A stretch of 46,461 nucleotides of DNA from Bradyrhizobium sp. (lineage in GTDB: Bacteria > Pseudomonadota > Alphaproteobacteria > Rhizobiales > Beijerinckiaceae). Below, one piece after another: positions 24,959-35,029 of this stretch (positions are counted from its first letter, which is position 1; every line of letters begins with the position of its first letter). The stretch is from the NCBI GenBank assembly GCA_004799435.1, contig SSMV01000153.1, positions 1 to 46,461 on the forward strand. Reading direction: 5' to 3'. A program made the position numbers and the translations under genes. The notes under the pieces are model-generated. The model saw only the letters and a list, made by a program, of their open reading frames with translations. It was not told the DNA's origin and searched no databases.

Positions 24959-26100
24959 CGGAGGAGCGCTTCGCCTTCACCGTTGAGCGAAACGACGGCG
25001 CAGCGCGCCTCGGCGTCGTGACGACGCCGCGCGGCGCGATCCGCACGCCTGCCTTCATGCCGGTCGGCACCGCGGCGACGGTCAAGGCGATGTATCCGGG
25101 CGACGTGCGCGCGCTCGGCGCCGACATCGTTCTCGCCAACACCTATCATCTGATGCTGGCGCCGGGCGCCGAGCGCGTCGCTGCGCTTGGCGGTCTCCAC
25201 AAGTTCATGAACTGGCCCCATCCGATCCTCACCGATTCCGGGGGATTCCAGGTGATGAGCCTCGCCAAGCTGCGCAAGCTCGACGAGCGCGGCGTGGTCT
25301 TTCAGTCGCATATCGACGGTTCGCGTCACGAGCTGACGCCCGAGCGGGCGATGGAGATCCAGCGGCTGCTGGGCTCCGACATTCAGATGCAGTTCGACGA
25401 ATGCGTGCGTCTGCCCTGCGCGCGCAGCGAGGCGGAACGGGCGATGCGGCTGTCGCTGCGCTGGGCCGAGCGTTCGAAAACGGCCTTCGGCGCGCAGCCG
25501 GGGCGGGCGATCTTCGGCATTGTGCAGGGCGGCGTCGACGCCGAACTCCGGCGCGAGAGCGCGCGCGAACTGGTGCGCCTCGGCTTCGACGGCTATGCCA
25601 TTGGCGGCCTGGCGGTCGGCGAACCGCAGGCTGAAATGCTGGCGACGATCGAGACTGTCATGCCAGTGCTGCCGGCCGATCGGCCGCGCTATCTGATGGG
25701 GGTCGGCTCGCCCGACGATCTGTTGCAGGCGCTGTCGCGCGGGGTCGACATGTTCGATTGCGTGATGCCGACGCGCGCCGGGCGCCATGGCATGGTCTTC
25801 ACACGACATGGGCGCATGAACCTGCGCAACGCGCGTTTCGCCGACGATCCGCGGCCGATCGACGAGACCTCGCGCGCGCCGGCGGCGCGCGACTATCCGC
25901 GCGCCTATTGGCGCCATCTCGTCAAGTCGGGTGAGATCCTCGCGATGATGGCGCTCACCGCGATCAATCTCGCCTATTACCAGGAATTGATGGCGGGAGC
26001 GCGAAGCGCCATCGCCGAGCGGCGGCTTGCCGACTATATCGCGACGGTCAAGGCCGGCTGGGACGAAGGCGAAAGATCGGGCGCCGAAAAAATGGGCTGA
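24955..26100 (+). CDS. tgt: tRNA-guanine transglycosylase, zinc ligands missing
   Basis: The 381-residue enzyme exchanges guanine-34 of GUN-anticodon tRNAs for preQ1. The active-site Asp residues are present: Asp94 in [12 protein letters not shown], Asp148 in MQFDECV and the nucleophile Asp268 in [14 protein letters not shown]. The C-terminal zinc site CxCxxC...H of characterised Tgt is absent: the segment [17 protein letters not shown] (303-319) has Ser306, Ala308 and Ala311 where the three Cys should be, and the His position in TAINLAYYQ is Ile337. The flanking residues align well, so this is substitution and not a frameshift. It is coupled to queA. Confidence 0.94.
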   Translation: MTEERFAFTVERNDGAARLGVVTTPRGAIRTPAFMPVGTAATVKAMYPGDVRALGADIVLANTYHLMLAPGAERVAALGGLHKFMNWPHPILTDSGGFQVMSLAKLRKLDERGVVFQSHIDGSRHELTPERAMEIQRLLGSDIQMQFDECVRLPCARSEAERAMRLSLRWAERSKTAFGAQPGRAIFGIVQGGVDAELRRESARELVRLGFDGYAIGGLAVGEPQAEMLATIETVMPVLPADRPRYLMGVGSPDDLLQALSRGVDMFDCVMPTRAGRHGMVFTRHGRMNLRNARFADDPRPIDETSRAPAARDYPRAYWRHLVKSGEILAMMALTAINLAYYQELMAGARSAIAERRLADYIATVKAGWDEGERSGAEKMG

Positions 26101-26102
26101 GA

Positions 26103-26142
26103 AATGAAAAAGCAAGGCGGGGATTTTCCCTACGCCTTGCTT
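26103..26142 (-). terminator. Strong hairpin after tgt, oriented for minus-strand transcripts
   Basis: AAGCAAGGCG (26110-26119) pairs perfectly with CGCCTTGCTT (26133-26142), and GGG/CCC extends the stem inside. On the minus strand the stem is followed by five T and an AT-rich stretch. On the plus strand it may also end tgt transcription, but only TTCTCC follows. Confidence 0.75.
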
Positions 26143-26293
26143 CTCCACCCTGTCCCTGAATTGCGAAACCAACTTCCAGCGTTGCCGTCGCCGCTTGTGC
26201 GGCGCGCCGCTTGTCAGTCGATTAAGCGCCCCGTCCTCCCACAGACTCGGCACTTCCGTCGCCAAACCTTGGCCACGGCCTCCTTTCGCGAGG
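26103..26293 (-). ncRNA. Candidate small RNA, antisense orientation in tgt-eno gap
   Basis: On the minus strand a promoter-like pair (GTGACA, 17 bases, TAACAA) at 26328-26300 is followed by about 190 bases without a credible gene and then by a strong intrinsic terminator whose U-run reads only in this direction. The putative transcript contains GC-rich stems (GCGGCGCGCCGC near 26205-26215) and purine-rich single-strand stretches. Everything is read from sequence; no family was recognised. The alternative is that the hairpin simply insulates tgt from antisense transcription. Confidence 0.45.
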
Positions 26294-26299
26294 AGAGGA

Positions 26300-26328
26300 T
26301 TGTTAGAGGAAAATCTAGCCCTTGTCAC
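26300..26328 (-). promoter_or_regulatory. Putative promoter of the minus-strand small RNA
   Basis: GTGACA (26328-26323) and TAACAA (26305-26300) on the minus strand are separated by exactly 17 bases. Five of six and four of six positions match the sigma-70 consensus. Confidence 0.45.
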
Positions 26329-26396
26329 GCCTCGGCGGGTCCGGGGGCAAAAAAAAGTGGCATGCCCGCGCGGGATCGATCCTTCGGCGCCTCAGA

Positions 26397-26435
26397 GCGA
26401 CAAATGTTCCTGTCCCAAAGCGCGACAATTGTTCC
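26397..26435. repeat. Direct repeats upstream of eno
   Basis: GCGACAAATGTTCC (26397-26410) and GCGACAATTGTTCC (26422-26435) differ at one base and are 25 bases apart. The second contains the palindrome ACAATTGT. They lie about 110-145 bases before the eno start and may be an operator. The rest of the 441-base tgt-eno gap shows no gene. Confidence 0.55.
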
Positions 26436-26541
26436 GCGCGAGAGACGAAAATTCGCTGCGCCAGTCTTTCGTCCGACACGACCTTGGCGTATGAGCGCGC
26501 AGGCAAGACGCGTGCGCGCTCGCATCAGTCGGAGAAGTTGA

Positions 26542-27822
<1,281 letters not shown>

Positions 27823-27837
27823 GACCCTCTGGCAAAA

Positions 27838-27876
27838 ATGGCGGCGGCAACCGGAAATTAACCCCGCCGCCGCCAT
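27838..27876. other. Perfect 11-bp hairpin between eno and ftsB
   Basis: ATGGCGGCGGC (27838-27848) pairs with GCCGCCGCCAT (27866-27876), with a 17-base loop. On the plus strand no T-run follows, and the stem ends only 10 bases before the ftsB ATG. On the minus strand five T follow the stem, so it looks like a terminator in that direction. Confidence 0.7.
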
Positions 27877-27886
27877 CTTGGCCGCC

Positions 27887-28243
27887 ATGGCCGTCAGAAC
27901 GCGCACGCGCGCCATTCTCACTCCGATCGTCTTCTATCTCGTGCTGGGCGCGATGAGCGCCTGGCTGGTCTGGGGCGCCTCGCAGGGCGAGCGCGGCCTC
28001 AAGGCCAAGGAAAACGACGATGTCGTAGCGGCCGCCCTGCGGGTCGAGCTCGCCTCGCTTGTGACCGAGCACGAACGCCTGCGCCGGCGCGTCGAATCGA
28101 TGCGTTCCGAGGCGGTCGATCGCGATCTGCTCGACGAAGAGGCCCACGCCAAGCTCGACCGGGTCGGCAAGGACGAGGCGGTGATCTTCACCGATGTCGC
28201 CAGGACCGACGTCGCCAGGACCGACATGGCCAAGCCGAACTGA
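27887..28243 (+). CDS. ftsB: Septum formation initiator FtsB/DivIC family protein
   Basis: The 118-residue bitopic protein has one membrane helix (about 11-33, ILTPIVFYLVLGAMSAWLVWG) and a coiled-coil segment (about 45-80). These are typical of FtsB, which bridges FtsL and FtsQ in the divisome and activates septal wall synthesis. The last 18 residues consist of 15-base in-frame repeats encoding TDVAR. ATG 27887 is best by homology, though no ribosome site is visible and a hairpin sits right upstream. The eno-ftsB order is standard for alphaproteobacteria, but pdhA, which usually follows, is missing here. Confidence 0.85.
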   Translation: MAVRTRTRAILTPIVFYLVLGAMSAWLVWGASQGERGLKAKENDDVVAAALRVELASLVTEHERLRRRVESMRSEAVDRDLLDEEAHAKLDRVGKDEAVIFTDVARTDVARTDMAKPN

Positions 28244-28333
28244 GCGTCTTCCTTCGCGCCCGCCAGTCGACGCCTTCGCCACGCTCGGGCTAGTTTGCGG
28301 CATGACGATTTTGCGACGAGGGGCGGCGGCGAC

Positions 28334-29188
28334 GTGACGACTTTCGTCTGGTCGGCGGTGCTGTTCGCCGCGCTTCTGCACGCCTTGTGGAATTCGCTGG
28401 TCAAGTCCGCCGGCGACACCTTCATGGCTTCCGCGCGTGTCGCGCTATGGACCGGCTTCGTCGCGCTGTTTGTCGCGCTCGTCACCCCGGCGCCCTTCGC
28501 GGCCTCGCTTCCCTATGCGGGCGTTTCGGCCGTCGTCCATGTCGTCTATTTCCTGCTGGTTGGCCGGCTCTATCGCAACGCCGATCTCTCCGTCGCCTAT
28601 CCGCTGATGCGCGGCCTGGCGCCGCTGGCGGCGACGGCGATCGCCGCCGTGACGCTGCGCGAAATCCCCGACCCTATCGCGCTCTTTGGCGTGCTGGGAC
28701 TGGTCGTCGGCGTCGCGACGATGGGGCTCTCGGGCCTAGCGCACGGACGGATCGACCGCGCGACGCTGATCGTCGCATTGCTCAATTCGGGGGTGATCGC
28801 GATCTATTCGGTGATCGACGGCGAGGGGGCGCGGCTTGCGGGGCCCGACGCGGCGCATGCTTTCGCTTACAACGCCTGGTCGGACGGGCTGACGGCGGCG
28901 CTCTATCTGCCCGTCATACTGGGTCTGCGCGGCATGGCGTCGGGGCGGCAATTGCTGCGCGAGCCGACGCGCAACGCCATCGGCGGTCTCGCCGCCTTCG
29001 GCGGCTATGCGATCGTCGTCTGGGCGATGACGCAGTCGACGATCGGCGCGGTCGCGGCGCTGCGCGAATGTTCGGTCGTCTTCGCAGCGATCATCGGCGT
29101 CGCTTTTCTTGGCGAGCCGTTCCGCGGCGCGCGCGCCGGCGCGGCGCTGCTGATCCTCGGCGGCGTGATCGCGCTGAGGCTCGCTTGA
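28334..29188 (+). CDS. EamA/DMT-family membrane transporter
   Basis: The 284-residue protein has about ten transmembrane helices in two five-helix halves, each ending with the EamA-like pattern ([20 protein letters not shown] and [20 protein letters not shown]). Such drug/metabolite transporters export amino acids, purines or other small molecules; the substrate is unknown. The start is uncertain: GTG 28334 gives a normal first helix ([16 protein letters not shown]) and follows GAGGGG; TTG 28295 would add 13 residues. It follows ftsB on the same strand with a 90-base gap and ends at a REP-like element. Confidence 0.85.
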   Translation: MTTFVWSAVLFAALLHALWNSLVKSAGDTFMASARVALWTGFVALFVALVTPAPFAASLPYAGVSAVVHVVYFLLVGRLYRNADLSVAYPLMRGLAPLAATAIAAVTLREIPDPIALFGVLGLVVGVATMGLSGLAHGRIDRATLIVALLNSGVIAIYSVIDGEGARLAGPDAAHAFAYNAWSDGLTAALYLPVILGLRGMASGRQLLREPTRNAIGGLAAFGGYAIVVWAMTQSTIGAVAALRECSVVFAAIIGVAFLGEPFRGARAGAALLILGGVIALRLA

Positions 29189-29191
29189 CGT

Positions 29192-29316
29192 CGTCCTTCG
29201 AGACGCCCGCTTTGCGGGCTCCTCAGGACGAGGGTGGTGGTGGCCGGTCCAAAATGGATCCTCCTCATCGTGAGGAGCGCCGCGCCAGCGGCGCGTCTCG
29301 AACGGCGAGGAGGATC
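29192..29316. repeat. REP-like inverted pair between EamA and OsmC genes
   Basis: One unit (29192-29235) is nearly identical to that at 19105-19150: CGTCCTTCGAGACGCC, hairpin, GGGCTCCTCAGGACG. A related unit in the opposite orientation is at 29256-29316. The pair lies between two convergent genes and could also terminate their transcripts. Confidence 0.75.
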
Positions 29317-29331
29317 AACCGACGTCGGCGT

Positions 29332-29817
29332 TCAATCCTCCGCCAGACCCTCGGCGCTTCCCTCGATGCGCAATTCGCTTTTGACCGAATTGGCGATGTA
29401 GCAGGCCTCATGCGCCTTGTGATGCAGCGCCTCAAGATCGGCGCGGCGCGGACGCTTGTCGCCGGAAAAAACGATGCGGGGCCTGAGCGTGACGCGCGCC
29501 ATCCATTGGCGCCCGTCGGGGCCTTTCTCGATCGCGCCTTCCGCGTCGTCATCGTAGGTTTCGACGACGAAGCCGGCCTGTTTGGCGAAATCGAGGACAA
29601 ACAGCATGTGGCAGCTCGACAGCGAGGCCACCAAAGCCTCCTCGGGGTCGACGCCGGCCGGATCGGAGAAGGGGAGGCGCACGACCTGGGGCGAGGACGA
29701 GGCCGGCACGCGCGCTCCGCCATCAAAGGCCCATTCATGGGCGCGGCTATAGCGCCCATCGAGGAAACGCTCCTCGGGACGGCGGCGCCAGCGGACGGAG
29801 GCGGTATGGGCGGACAT
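29332..29817 (-). CDS. OsmC family peroxide reductase
   Basis: The 161-residue protein has the OsmC core with the two redox cysteines: Cys69 in [20 protein letters not shown] (split here as SLSSCHML) and Cys139 in [13 protein letters not shown]. OsmC/Ohr enzymes reduce organic hydroperoxides through these thiols. The spacing and the Glu-Glu-Ala-Leu-Val lead-in fit the OsmC subgroup more than Ohr. ATG 29817 gives a normal N-terminus. It is convergent with the EamA transporter and divergent from glyA. Confidence 0.9.
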   Translation of the reverse strand: MSAHTASVRWRRRPEERFLDGRYSRAHEWAFDGGARVPASSSPQVVRLPFSDPAGVDPEEALVASLSSCHMLFVLDFAKQAGFVVETYDDDAEGAIEKGPDGRQWMARVTLRPRIVFSGDKRPRRADLEALHHKAHEACYIANSVKSELRIEGSAEGLAED

Positions 29818-30036
29818 GGGGACTTTCTCGAGGGAAGGGCGCCCAATCTAGCGCACGGACGGCCACCCTGTCCGGAAAGGAGGGCCGGCTGGCGGCCGCC
29901 TCGGCGCAATTGGCCCAATCCCCCGCCGAGGTTCGAACTTTCCCCCAATTTCCTTCCCCGCCGTACTCCCTTCGTGCTAATCCGCGCCGCAGGATTCCCC
30001 CTCCAAGATCCCCCTTCATCGCCGCAGGTTGCGCCC

Positions 30037-31335
30037 ATGACCCAAGCCGTCGCCCAGCCGATCCGCTCCAACTCGTTTTTTTCCGCCGGCCTTGCCGAAG
30101 CCGATCCCGAGATCGCCCGCTCGATCGAACTGGAGCTCGGCCGCCAGCGCGACGAGATCGAGCTGATCGCCTCGGAAAACATCGTCTCCAAGGCGGTGCT
30201 CGAGGCGCAGGGCTCGGTGATGACCAACAAATACGCCGAGGGCTATCCGGGCCGGCGCTATTATGGCGGCTGCCAGTACGTCGACATCGCCGAGACGCTG
30301 GCGATCGAGCGCGCCTGCAAGCTCTTTGGCTGCCGCTTCGCCAATGTGCAGCCCAATTCCGGTAGCCAGGCCAATCAGGGCGTGTTTCTGGCGCTGCTGC
30401 AGCCGGGCGACGTCTTCATGGGGCTCGATCTGGCGGCGGGAGGGCATCTGACCCATGGCTCGCCGGTCAATATGTCGGGGCGCTGGTTCAAGCCGGTCGC
30501 CTATGGCGTCGATCGCGACAGCCAGCGCATCGACATGGAGGCGCTGGCGCGGCTGGCGCGCGAGCACAGACCGAAATTGATCATCGCCGGCGGCTCGGCC
30601 TATGCGCGCCACTGGGATTTCGAGCGTTTCCGCGCGATCTGCGACGAGGTCGGCGCCTATTTCGTCGTCGACATCGCCCATTTCGCCGGGCTGGTGGCGG
30701 GCGGCGCGCATCCCTCGCCGTTCCCGCACGCCCATGTCGTGACCACGACGACGCATAAGACGCTGCGCGGCCCGCGCGGCGGCATGATCCTGACCAACGA
30801 GGAAGACCTCGCCAAGAAGATCAATTCGGCGATCTTCCCCGGCCTGCAGGGCGGCCCCCTGATGCATGTGATCGCCGCCAAGGCGGTGTCGTTTCTGGAG
30901 GCGCTGCGGCCCGACTTCAAGACCTACGCCCATGCCGTCGTCGCCAACGCCAAGGCGATGGCCCAGCCGATCCTGTCGGGCGGCTACAAGCTCGTCACCG
31001 GCGGCACCGACAATCATCTGATGCTGGTCGATCTCAGCCCCAAGGGCCTCACCGGCAAGGCGGCCGAGGCGGCCCTGGGCCGCGCCCGCATCACCTGCAA
31101 CAAGAACGGCATTCCCTTCGATCCGCAGAAGCCGACGGTGACCTCGGGCGTCAGGCTCGGTTCGCCGGCGGCGACCTCGCGCGGCTTCGGCGTCGCGGAA
31201 TTTCGCCGGGTCGGCGAATTGATCGTCGAAACGCTCGACGGACTGGCGGCCAATGGCGACACGGGCAATGGCGTGGTGGAAGCCAGGGTGCGCGAGGGCG
31301 TCGCCGACCTGACGCGTCGCTTCCCGATCTATTGA
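30037..31335 (+). CDS. glyA: Serine hydroxymethyltransferase
   Basis: The 432-residue PLP enzyme converts serine and tetrahydrofolate to glycine and methylene-THF. It shows [50 protein letters not shown] and the PLP-lysine motif [17 protein letters not shown] 30037 starts the homologous region; the same frame happens to stay open upstream for 1.6 kb but that part is a shadow of the EamA and OsmC genes. It leads the conserved glyA-nrdR-ribD-ribE run, although a REP-like repeat separates it from nrdR. In methylotrophs this enzyme would also feed the serine cycle, which cannot be judged here. Confidence 0.97.
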   Translation: MTQAVAQPIRSNSFFSAGLAEADPEIARSIELELGRQRDEIELIASENIVSKAVLEAQGSVMTNKYAEGYPGRRYYGGCQYVDIAETLAIERACKLFGCRFANVQPNSGSQANQGVFLALLQPGDVFMGLDLAAGGHLTHGSPVNMSGRWFKPVAYGVDRDSQRIDMEALARLAREHRPKLIIAGGSAYARHWDFERFRAICDEVGAYFVVDIAHFAGLVAGGAHPSPFPHAHVVTTTTHKTLRGPRGGMILTNEEDLAKKINSAIFPGLQGGPLMHVIAAKAVSFLEALRPDFKTYAHAVVANAKAMAQPILSGGYKLVTGGTDNHLMLVDLSPKGLTGKAAEAALGRARITCNKNGIPFDPQKPTVTSGVRLGSPAATSRGFGVAEFRRVGELIVETLDGLAANGDTGNGVVEARVREGVADLTRRFPIY

Positions 31336-31359
31336 GGGCGGCCCACACCCGTGCCTTCC

Positions 31360-31463
31360 GTCATGGCCGGGCTTGACCCGGCCATCCAGACGGTCAGGTT
31401 GAGGCTGACGACGGGCGCGACTCGGCGGGCGGCTGAGCCGGGATGGCCGGGCCAAGCCCGACT
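31360..31463. repeat. Dispersed-repeat pair between glyA and nrdR
   Basis: GTCATGGCCGGGCTTGACCC with GGCCATCCA follows at 31360-31388, and an inverted relative, GGATGGCCGGGCCAAGCCCG, is at 31441-31460. Each is itself a palindrome around GGCCGGG...CCCGGCC. It is a different family from the CTTCGAGAC-type repeats above and resembles a common intergenic repeat of Rhizobiales. Confidence 0.7.
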
Positions 31464-31498
31464 ATTCCGAGCGAATAGAATTCAAGGATGATTTCGCC

Positions 31499-32005
31499 AT
31501 GCGCTGCCCCTATTGCGGCGGGCTCGACACCCAGGTGAAAGACTCGCGCCCGACCGAGGACGCCGCCTCGATCCGGCGCCGTCGCATCTGCCCCGATTGC
31601 GGCGGCCGCTTCACCACCTTTGAGCGCGTGCAGTTGCGCGAGCTGATGGTGGTCAAGCGCAACGGTCGGCGCGTGCCCTTCGATCGCGACAAGCTGCAAC
31701 ATTCGCTGGCGGTCGCTTTGCGCAAACGCTCGGTCGAACCTGAGCGGGTCGAGCGGATGATCAATGGCATCGTGCGCCAGCTTGAGAGCCAGGGCGACGC
31801 CGACATCCCGACCGAGCGGATCGGCGAATTGGTGATGGAGGGGCTCAAGGCGCTCGACGACGTCGCCTATGTTCGCTTCGCCTCGGTCTATCGCAATTTC
31901 CGCGAAGCGCGCGACTTCAACGCGATTGTCGGCGAGCTCGAGAGCGAGCCGGAGGCGGGGTCAAACGACGACGCGCCGCGCCGTCCGCGCGCGCCGGCGC
32001 GATGA
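31499..32005 (+). CDS. nrdR: Transcriptional repressor NrdR
   Basis: The 168-residue protein has the N-terminal zinc ribbon (Cys3, Cys6, Cys31, Cys34), followed by an ATP-cone domain beginning [16 protein letters not shown]. NrdR senses ATP/dATP and represses ribonucleotide reductase genes by binding NrdR boxes. It ends in a short variable tail. The stop overlaps the start of ribD (ATGA), so the two are translationally coupled, as in many proteobacteria. Confidence 0.97.
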   Translation: MRCPYCGGLDTQVKDSRPTEDAASIRRRRICPDCGGRFTTFERVQLRELMVVKRNGRRVPFDRDKLQHSLAVALRKRSVEPERVERMINGIVRQLESQGDADIPTERIGELVMEGLKALDDVAYVRFASVYRNFREARDFNAIVGELESEPEAGSNDDAPRRPRAPAR

Positions 32006-33120
32006 GCGAAGCCTCAGCGCGGGAGGACGACGAGCGCTGGATGGCCGCGGCGCTCCGCTTTGGCCGTCGCGGCCTCGGCCTCACCGCGCCCAACCCGAGC
32101 GTCGCAGCTTTGATCATGCGCGACGGGCGCCTTGTCGGGCGCGGCGTCACCGCGCCGGGCGGACGTCCGCACGCCGAACGGATCGCCCTTGCAGAAGCCG
32201 GCGAAGCGGCGCGCGGCGCGACGATCTATGTCACGCTGGAGCCCTGTTCGCATCAGGGCGTAACGCCGCCCTGCGCCGAGGCGATTATCGCGGCAGGAGT
32301 CGCCCGGGTCGTGGCGTCGCTCGAAGACCCCAATCCGCGCGTCGCCGGACAGGGCTTCGCCATGCTGCGCGCGGCGGAGATTGCGGTCGACGTCGGCCTC
32401 GGCGCGGAACAGGCGCGGCGCGACCATCGTGGCCATATCCTGCGCGTAACGGCGCAGCGGCCGATGGTGACGCTGAAACTCGCCCAGACCGCCGATGGCT
32501 ACGCCGCCGGCGACGAGCACGATCCACGCCTCGCCATCACCGGCGAGACCGCCAATCTTGCCGTCCAGGTGATGCGTTCGCTGCATGACGCGATCATGAT
32601 CGGCGCGGGAACCGCGCGCGAGGACGATCCGCTGCTCACGGTGCGCCTGCCCGGCGTCACGCAACGGCCGCTGCGCGTCGTGCTCGATTCGCGCCTCAGC
32701 CTGCCGCTGGCCTCGCGGCTTGTCGCCACGGCGCGCGAGTTTCCGACGCTGATCGTCACAATGCATGACGCGCCGCCGCAAAACGCCGCAGCGCTGATCG
32801 CCGCCGGCGTCGAAGTCGCGCCGGCTCCAGCGGCGGCGGAAGGCGGAGTCGATCTCAAGGCGGCGCTTCATCTGCTCGCCGCGCGCGGCGTTACACGGGT
32901 TTTTAGCGAAGGCGGACCGCGCGTCGGCGCGCGTCTGGTGGCGAGCGGCTTGGCCGACGAGGTGGCGTTGATCACCGCGCTGAAGCCGCTCGGCCGGCCG
33001 GGCCGGCCGGCGCTGGATGCGGCGACGCGCGCGGCGCTCGCCGATCCGGCGCGCTATCGCGAATTCGACGGCGCGCGCTATGGCGACGACCGGCTGCAGC
33101 GCTGGGAACGCGTCGGCTAG
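32002..33120 (+). CDS. ribD: Riboflavin biosynthesis deaminase/reductase RibD
   Basis: The 372-residue bifunctional enzyme has an N-terminal cytidine-deaminase-like domain with the zinc motif His57-Ala-Glu59 and Cys82/Cys91 in [11 protein letters not shown], and a C-terminal NADPH-dependent reductase domain (from about 150; [40 protein letters not shown]). It carries out the second and third steps of riboflavin synthesis. No FMN riboswitch is visible in front of it; it is coupled to nrdR. ribE follows after 43 bases. Confidence 0.95.
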   Translation: MSEASAREDDERWMAAALRFGRRGLGLTAPNPSVAALIMRDGRLVGRGVTAPGGRPHAERIALAEAGEAARGATIYVTLEPCSHQGVTPPCAEAIIAAGVARVVASLEDPNPRVAGQGFAMLRAAEIAVDVGLGAEQARRDHRGHILRVTAQRPMVTLKLAQTADGYAAGDEHDPRLAITGETANLAVQVMRSLHDAIMIGAGTAREDDPLLTVRLPGVTQRPLRVVLDSRLSLPLASRLVATAREFPTLIVTMHDAPPQNAAALIAAGVEVAPAPAAAEGGVDLKAALHLLAARGVTRVFSEGGPRVGARLVASGLADEVALITALKPLGRPGRPALDAATRAALADPARYREFDGARYGDDRLQRWERVG

Positions 33121-33163
33121 CTCCCATATGAGGGGCCGGACTGGGCCGGCGAAAGGAAGAGCG

Positions 33164-33775
33164 ATGTTCACCGGGATTGTCAGCGACGTCGGCGAGGTTC
33201 TCGACATTAAGCCGCTCGGCGAATTGCGGCGGTTGATCGTCGCCAGCACCTATGATCCCGCGTCGATCGCAATTGGCGCGTCGATCGCCAACGCCGGTGT
33301 CTGTCTGACCGTCGTCGCGGCGGAGCCGCGCAATGGCGGCGCGCGGCTCGCCTTCGATGTCGGCGCCGAAACGCTCGCCGTGACGACGCTCGGCGGCTGC
33401 AAGACCGGCGACAAGCTCAATCTCGAACGCGCATTGCGGGTCGGCGACGAACTCGGCGGCCATATGGTCAGCGGCCATGTCGACGGCGTCGCGCGGATCG
33501 TCGAGCGGCGCGACTTCGACGGCATGACCCATCTGAAGTTCCGCGCCCCGGCGGCGCTGGCGAAGTTCATCGCCGTCAAAGGTTCGGTGGCGCTCGACGG
33601 AACCTCGCTGACGATCAACGCCGTCGAAGGCGACGCTTTCGAGGTGTTGCTGATCCCGCACACGCTTGCGGCGACGACCTGGCGCGAACGCAGGATCGGC
33701 GACGGCGTCAACATCGAAGTCGACGTGATGGCGCGCTATGCGGCGCGGCTGATTGAAGCGGGGTCGAGCGCCTAG
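33164..33775 (+). CDS. ribE: Riboflavin synthase alpha chain
   Basis: The 203-residue enzyme has the N-terminal MFTGIVSDVG and two homologous lumazine-binding halves, including SIANAGVCLTVV, GGHMVSGHVDGVA and VKGSVALDGTSLTIN. It dismutates two dimethylribityllumazines to riboflavin. ATG 33164 follows AAAGGAAGAG. The usual ribH and nusB neighbours are not found downstream; instead, the 3' end overlaps the convergent UbiH-like gene by 4 bases. Confidence 0.95.
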   Translation: MFTGIVSDVGEVLDIKPLGELRRLIVASTYDPASIAIGASIANAGVCLTVVAAEPRNGGARLAFDVGAETLAVTTLGGCKTGDKLNLERALRVGDELGGHMVSGHVDGVARIVERRDFDGMTHLKFRAPAALAKFIAVKGSVALDGTSLTINAVEGDAFEVLLIPHTLAATTWRERRIGDGVNIEVDVMARYAARLIEAGSSA

Positions 33776-34971
33776 CGGCGAAAGCTCGGCGCCAGGCCCT
33801 CGCGCATCGCCAGCCGGCGCAGCGGGCCGATATGGCCGAGCGCGGCAAGGCCCAAGCCGCGCAGCGCATCGATGGGCGCGTAAGGCGCCAGCAGCGCCTG
33901 ATTGAGCCCATTGACGACGGCGCTGCGCAAATCCACATCCAGGCGGCGCGACTGCGCATAGCGCTTGAGCGTTGCCGCGTCGCCAATGTCGGCCGCTTTC
34001 TCTGTCGCCGCGATCAGATCCGCGACATCGCGCAAGCCCAGATTGAGCCCCTGCGCGCCGATCGGCGGAAAGGCGTGTGCGGCGTCGCCGACCAGCGCGA
34101 GGCGCGCCGCTGTGAGACTGGCGACGCTCTGGCGCGCCAGCGGGAAAATTCCGCGCGCGCCCTCGATCCGCATCGCGCCGAACATGGCGCGGGCCTGACG
34201 TTCGATCTCCTCGGCGAGCGCACCGTCGTCGAGCGCCCCGCGACGGGCGGCTTCGGCCTCGCTCATCACCCAGACGAGGCTTGAGCGATGCGGCGCGCCC
34301 GGCGCTGGCGGGAGAGGAACAAGCGTGAACGGACCCTGGCGCGTGTGGAACTCGGTCGAGACGTCCTCATGCGGTCGCGTATGCTGGAGCAGCACGGTCA
34401 GCGCGCATTGGGGATAGCGCTGCGCCCGCGCTTCAATGCCCGCCGCCTTGCGCGAGACGGAATTGCGCCCGTCGGCGCCGATGACGAGCGCTGCGGCGAA
34501 TTCGCGCCCGTCTTCGAGGCGCAGCGTGGTTTGCGCCTCCGTGAAATCGAAACCGGCGACCTTGCCGGCGACCCGGGTGAGGCCGTCGGTCTCGCCTGCC
34601 GCGGCTTCGAGCGCGTCGGCAAGGATCGCGTTCTCGATGTTCCAGCCGAAGGCTTCGAGGTCGATTTCATGGGCGTGAAATGTGACTGGCGGCGGCGCGA
34701 ACAGCGAGCCGGTATCGTCGATGATTCTCAAGCGTCGCAGCGCGGCGGCGCGCGGCGCGAGTTGCGGCCAGAGGCCAAAGCCTTCGAGGATTTCGAGCGA
34801 AGGTCCGAGCAGCGCGACGGTGCGGCCGTGACCGCGCGGCTCGGCTTCGCCGCAGCAGACGATCCTGTAGCCGGCGCGGGCGAAGCCGATCGCCGCCGCC
34901 AGCCCGACAAGCCCTGCGCCGACGACGAAGACGTCGCAACGCACGCCAGATTCGGAATGTGGGGAGGCCAT
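33772..34971 (-). CDS. UbiH/UbiF-family FAD-dependent monooxygenase
   Basis: The 399-residue flavoprotein has the Rossmann dinucleotide motif VVGAGLVGLAAAIGFARAG near the N-terminus, the second FAD motif LVIGADGRNSVSR, and ALVGDAAHAFPPIGAQGLNLGLRDV near residue 290. The DAAH...PIGAQGLNLGL pattern is that of the ubiquinone-biosynthesis hydroxylases (UbiH/UbiF/UbiL/VisC). Which ring carbon it hydroxylates cannot be told. ATG 34971 with the gene-start GGGGAGG-type context on the plus side is arbitrary by ribosome site but best by homology. It is divergent from pcs. Confidence 0.87.
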   Translation of the reverse strand: MASPHSESGVRCDVFVVGAGLVGLAAAIGFARAGYRIVCCGEAEPRGHGRTVALLGPSLEILEGFGLWPQLAPRAAALRRLRIIDDTGSLFAPPPVTFHAHEIDLEAFGWNIENAILADALEAAAGETDGLTRVAGKVAGFDFTEAQTTLRLEDGREFAAALVIGADGRNSVSRKAAGIEARAQRYPQCALTVLLQHTRPHEDVSTEFHTRQGPFTLVPLPPAPGAPHRSSLVWVMSEAEAARRGALDDGALAEEIERQARAMFGAMRIEGARGIFPLARQSVASLTAARLALVGDAAHAFPPIGAQGLNLGLRDVADLIAATEKAADIGDAATLKRYAQSRRLDVDLRSAVVNGLNQALLAPYAPIDALRGLGLAALGHIGPLRRLAMREGLAPSFRR

Positions 34972-35029
34972 TGCTCCATCCTGGCACGCGTGCTTTCTGG
35001 CTGTCCAGGCGAGCGCAGGGCAGGGGCGC

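Noticed and set aside
24925-26328. Minus-strand open frame across tgt and into the tgt-eno gap
   Set aside because: It is almost wholly antisense to tgt, has no family features, and its GTG start overlaps the putative -35 element. The gap part is better explained as a non-coding RNA or nothing.
28387-31335. One very long open frame of 982 codons covering EamA, OsmC and GlyA regions
   Set aside because: Only its last 432 codons resemble a protein (GlyA). The upstream part is low-complexity Arg-rich sequence, out of frame with the real EamA gene and antisense to OsmC, as is usual in GC-rich DNA.
33121-33163. FMN riboswitch ahead of ribE
   Set aside because: The gap is only 43 bases and has no RFN-type conserved stems; ribD is coupled to nrdR with no leader.
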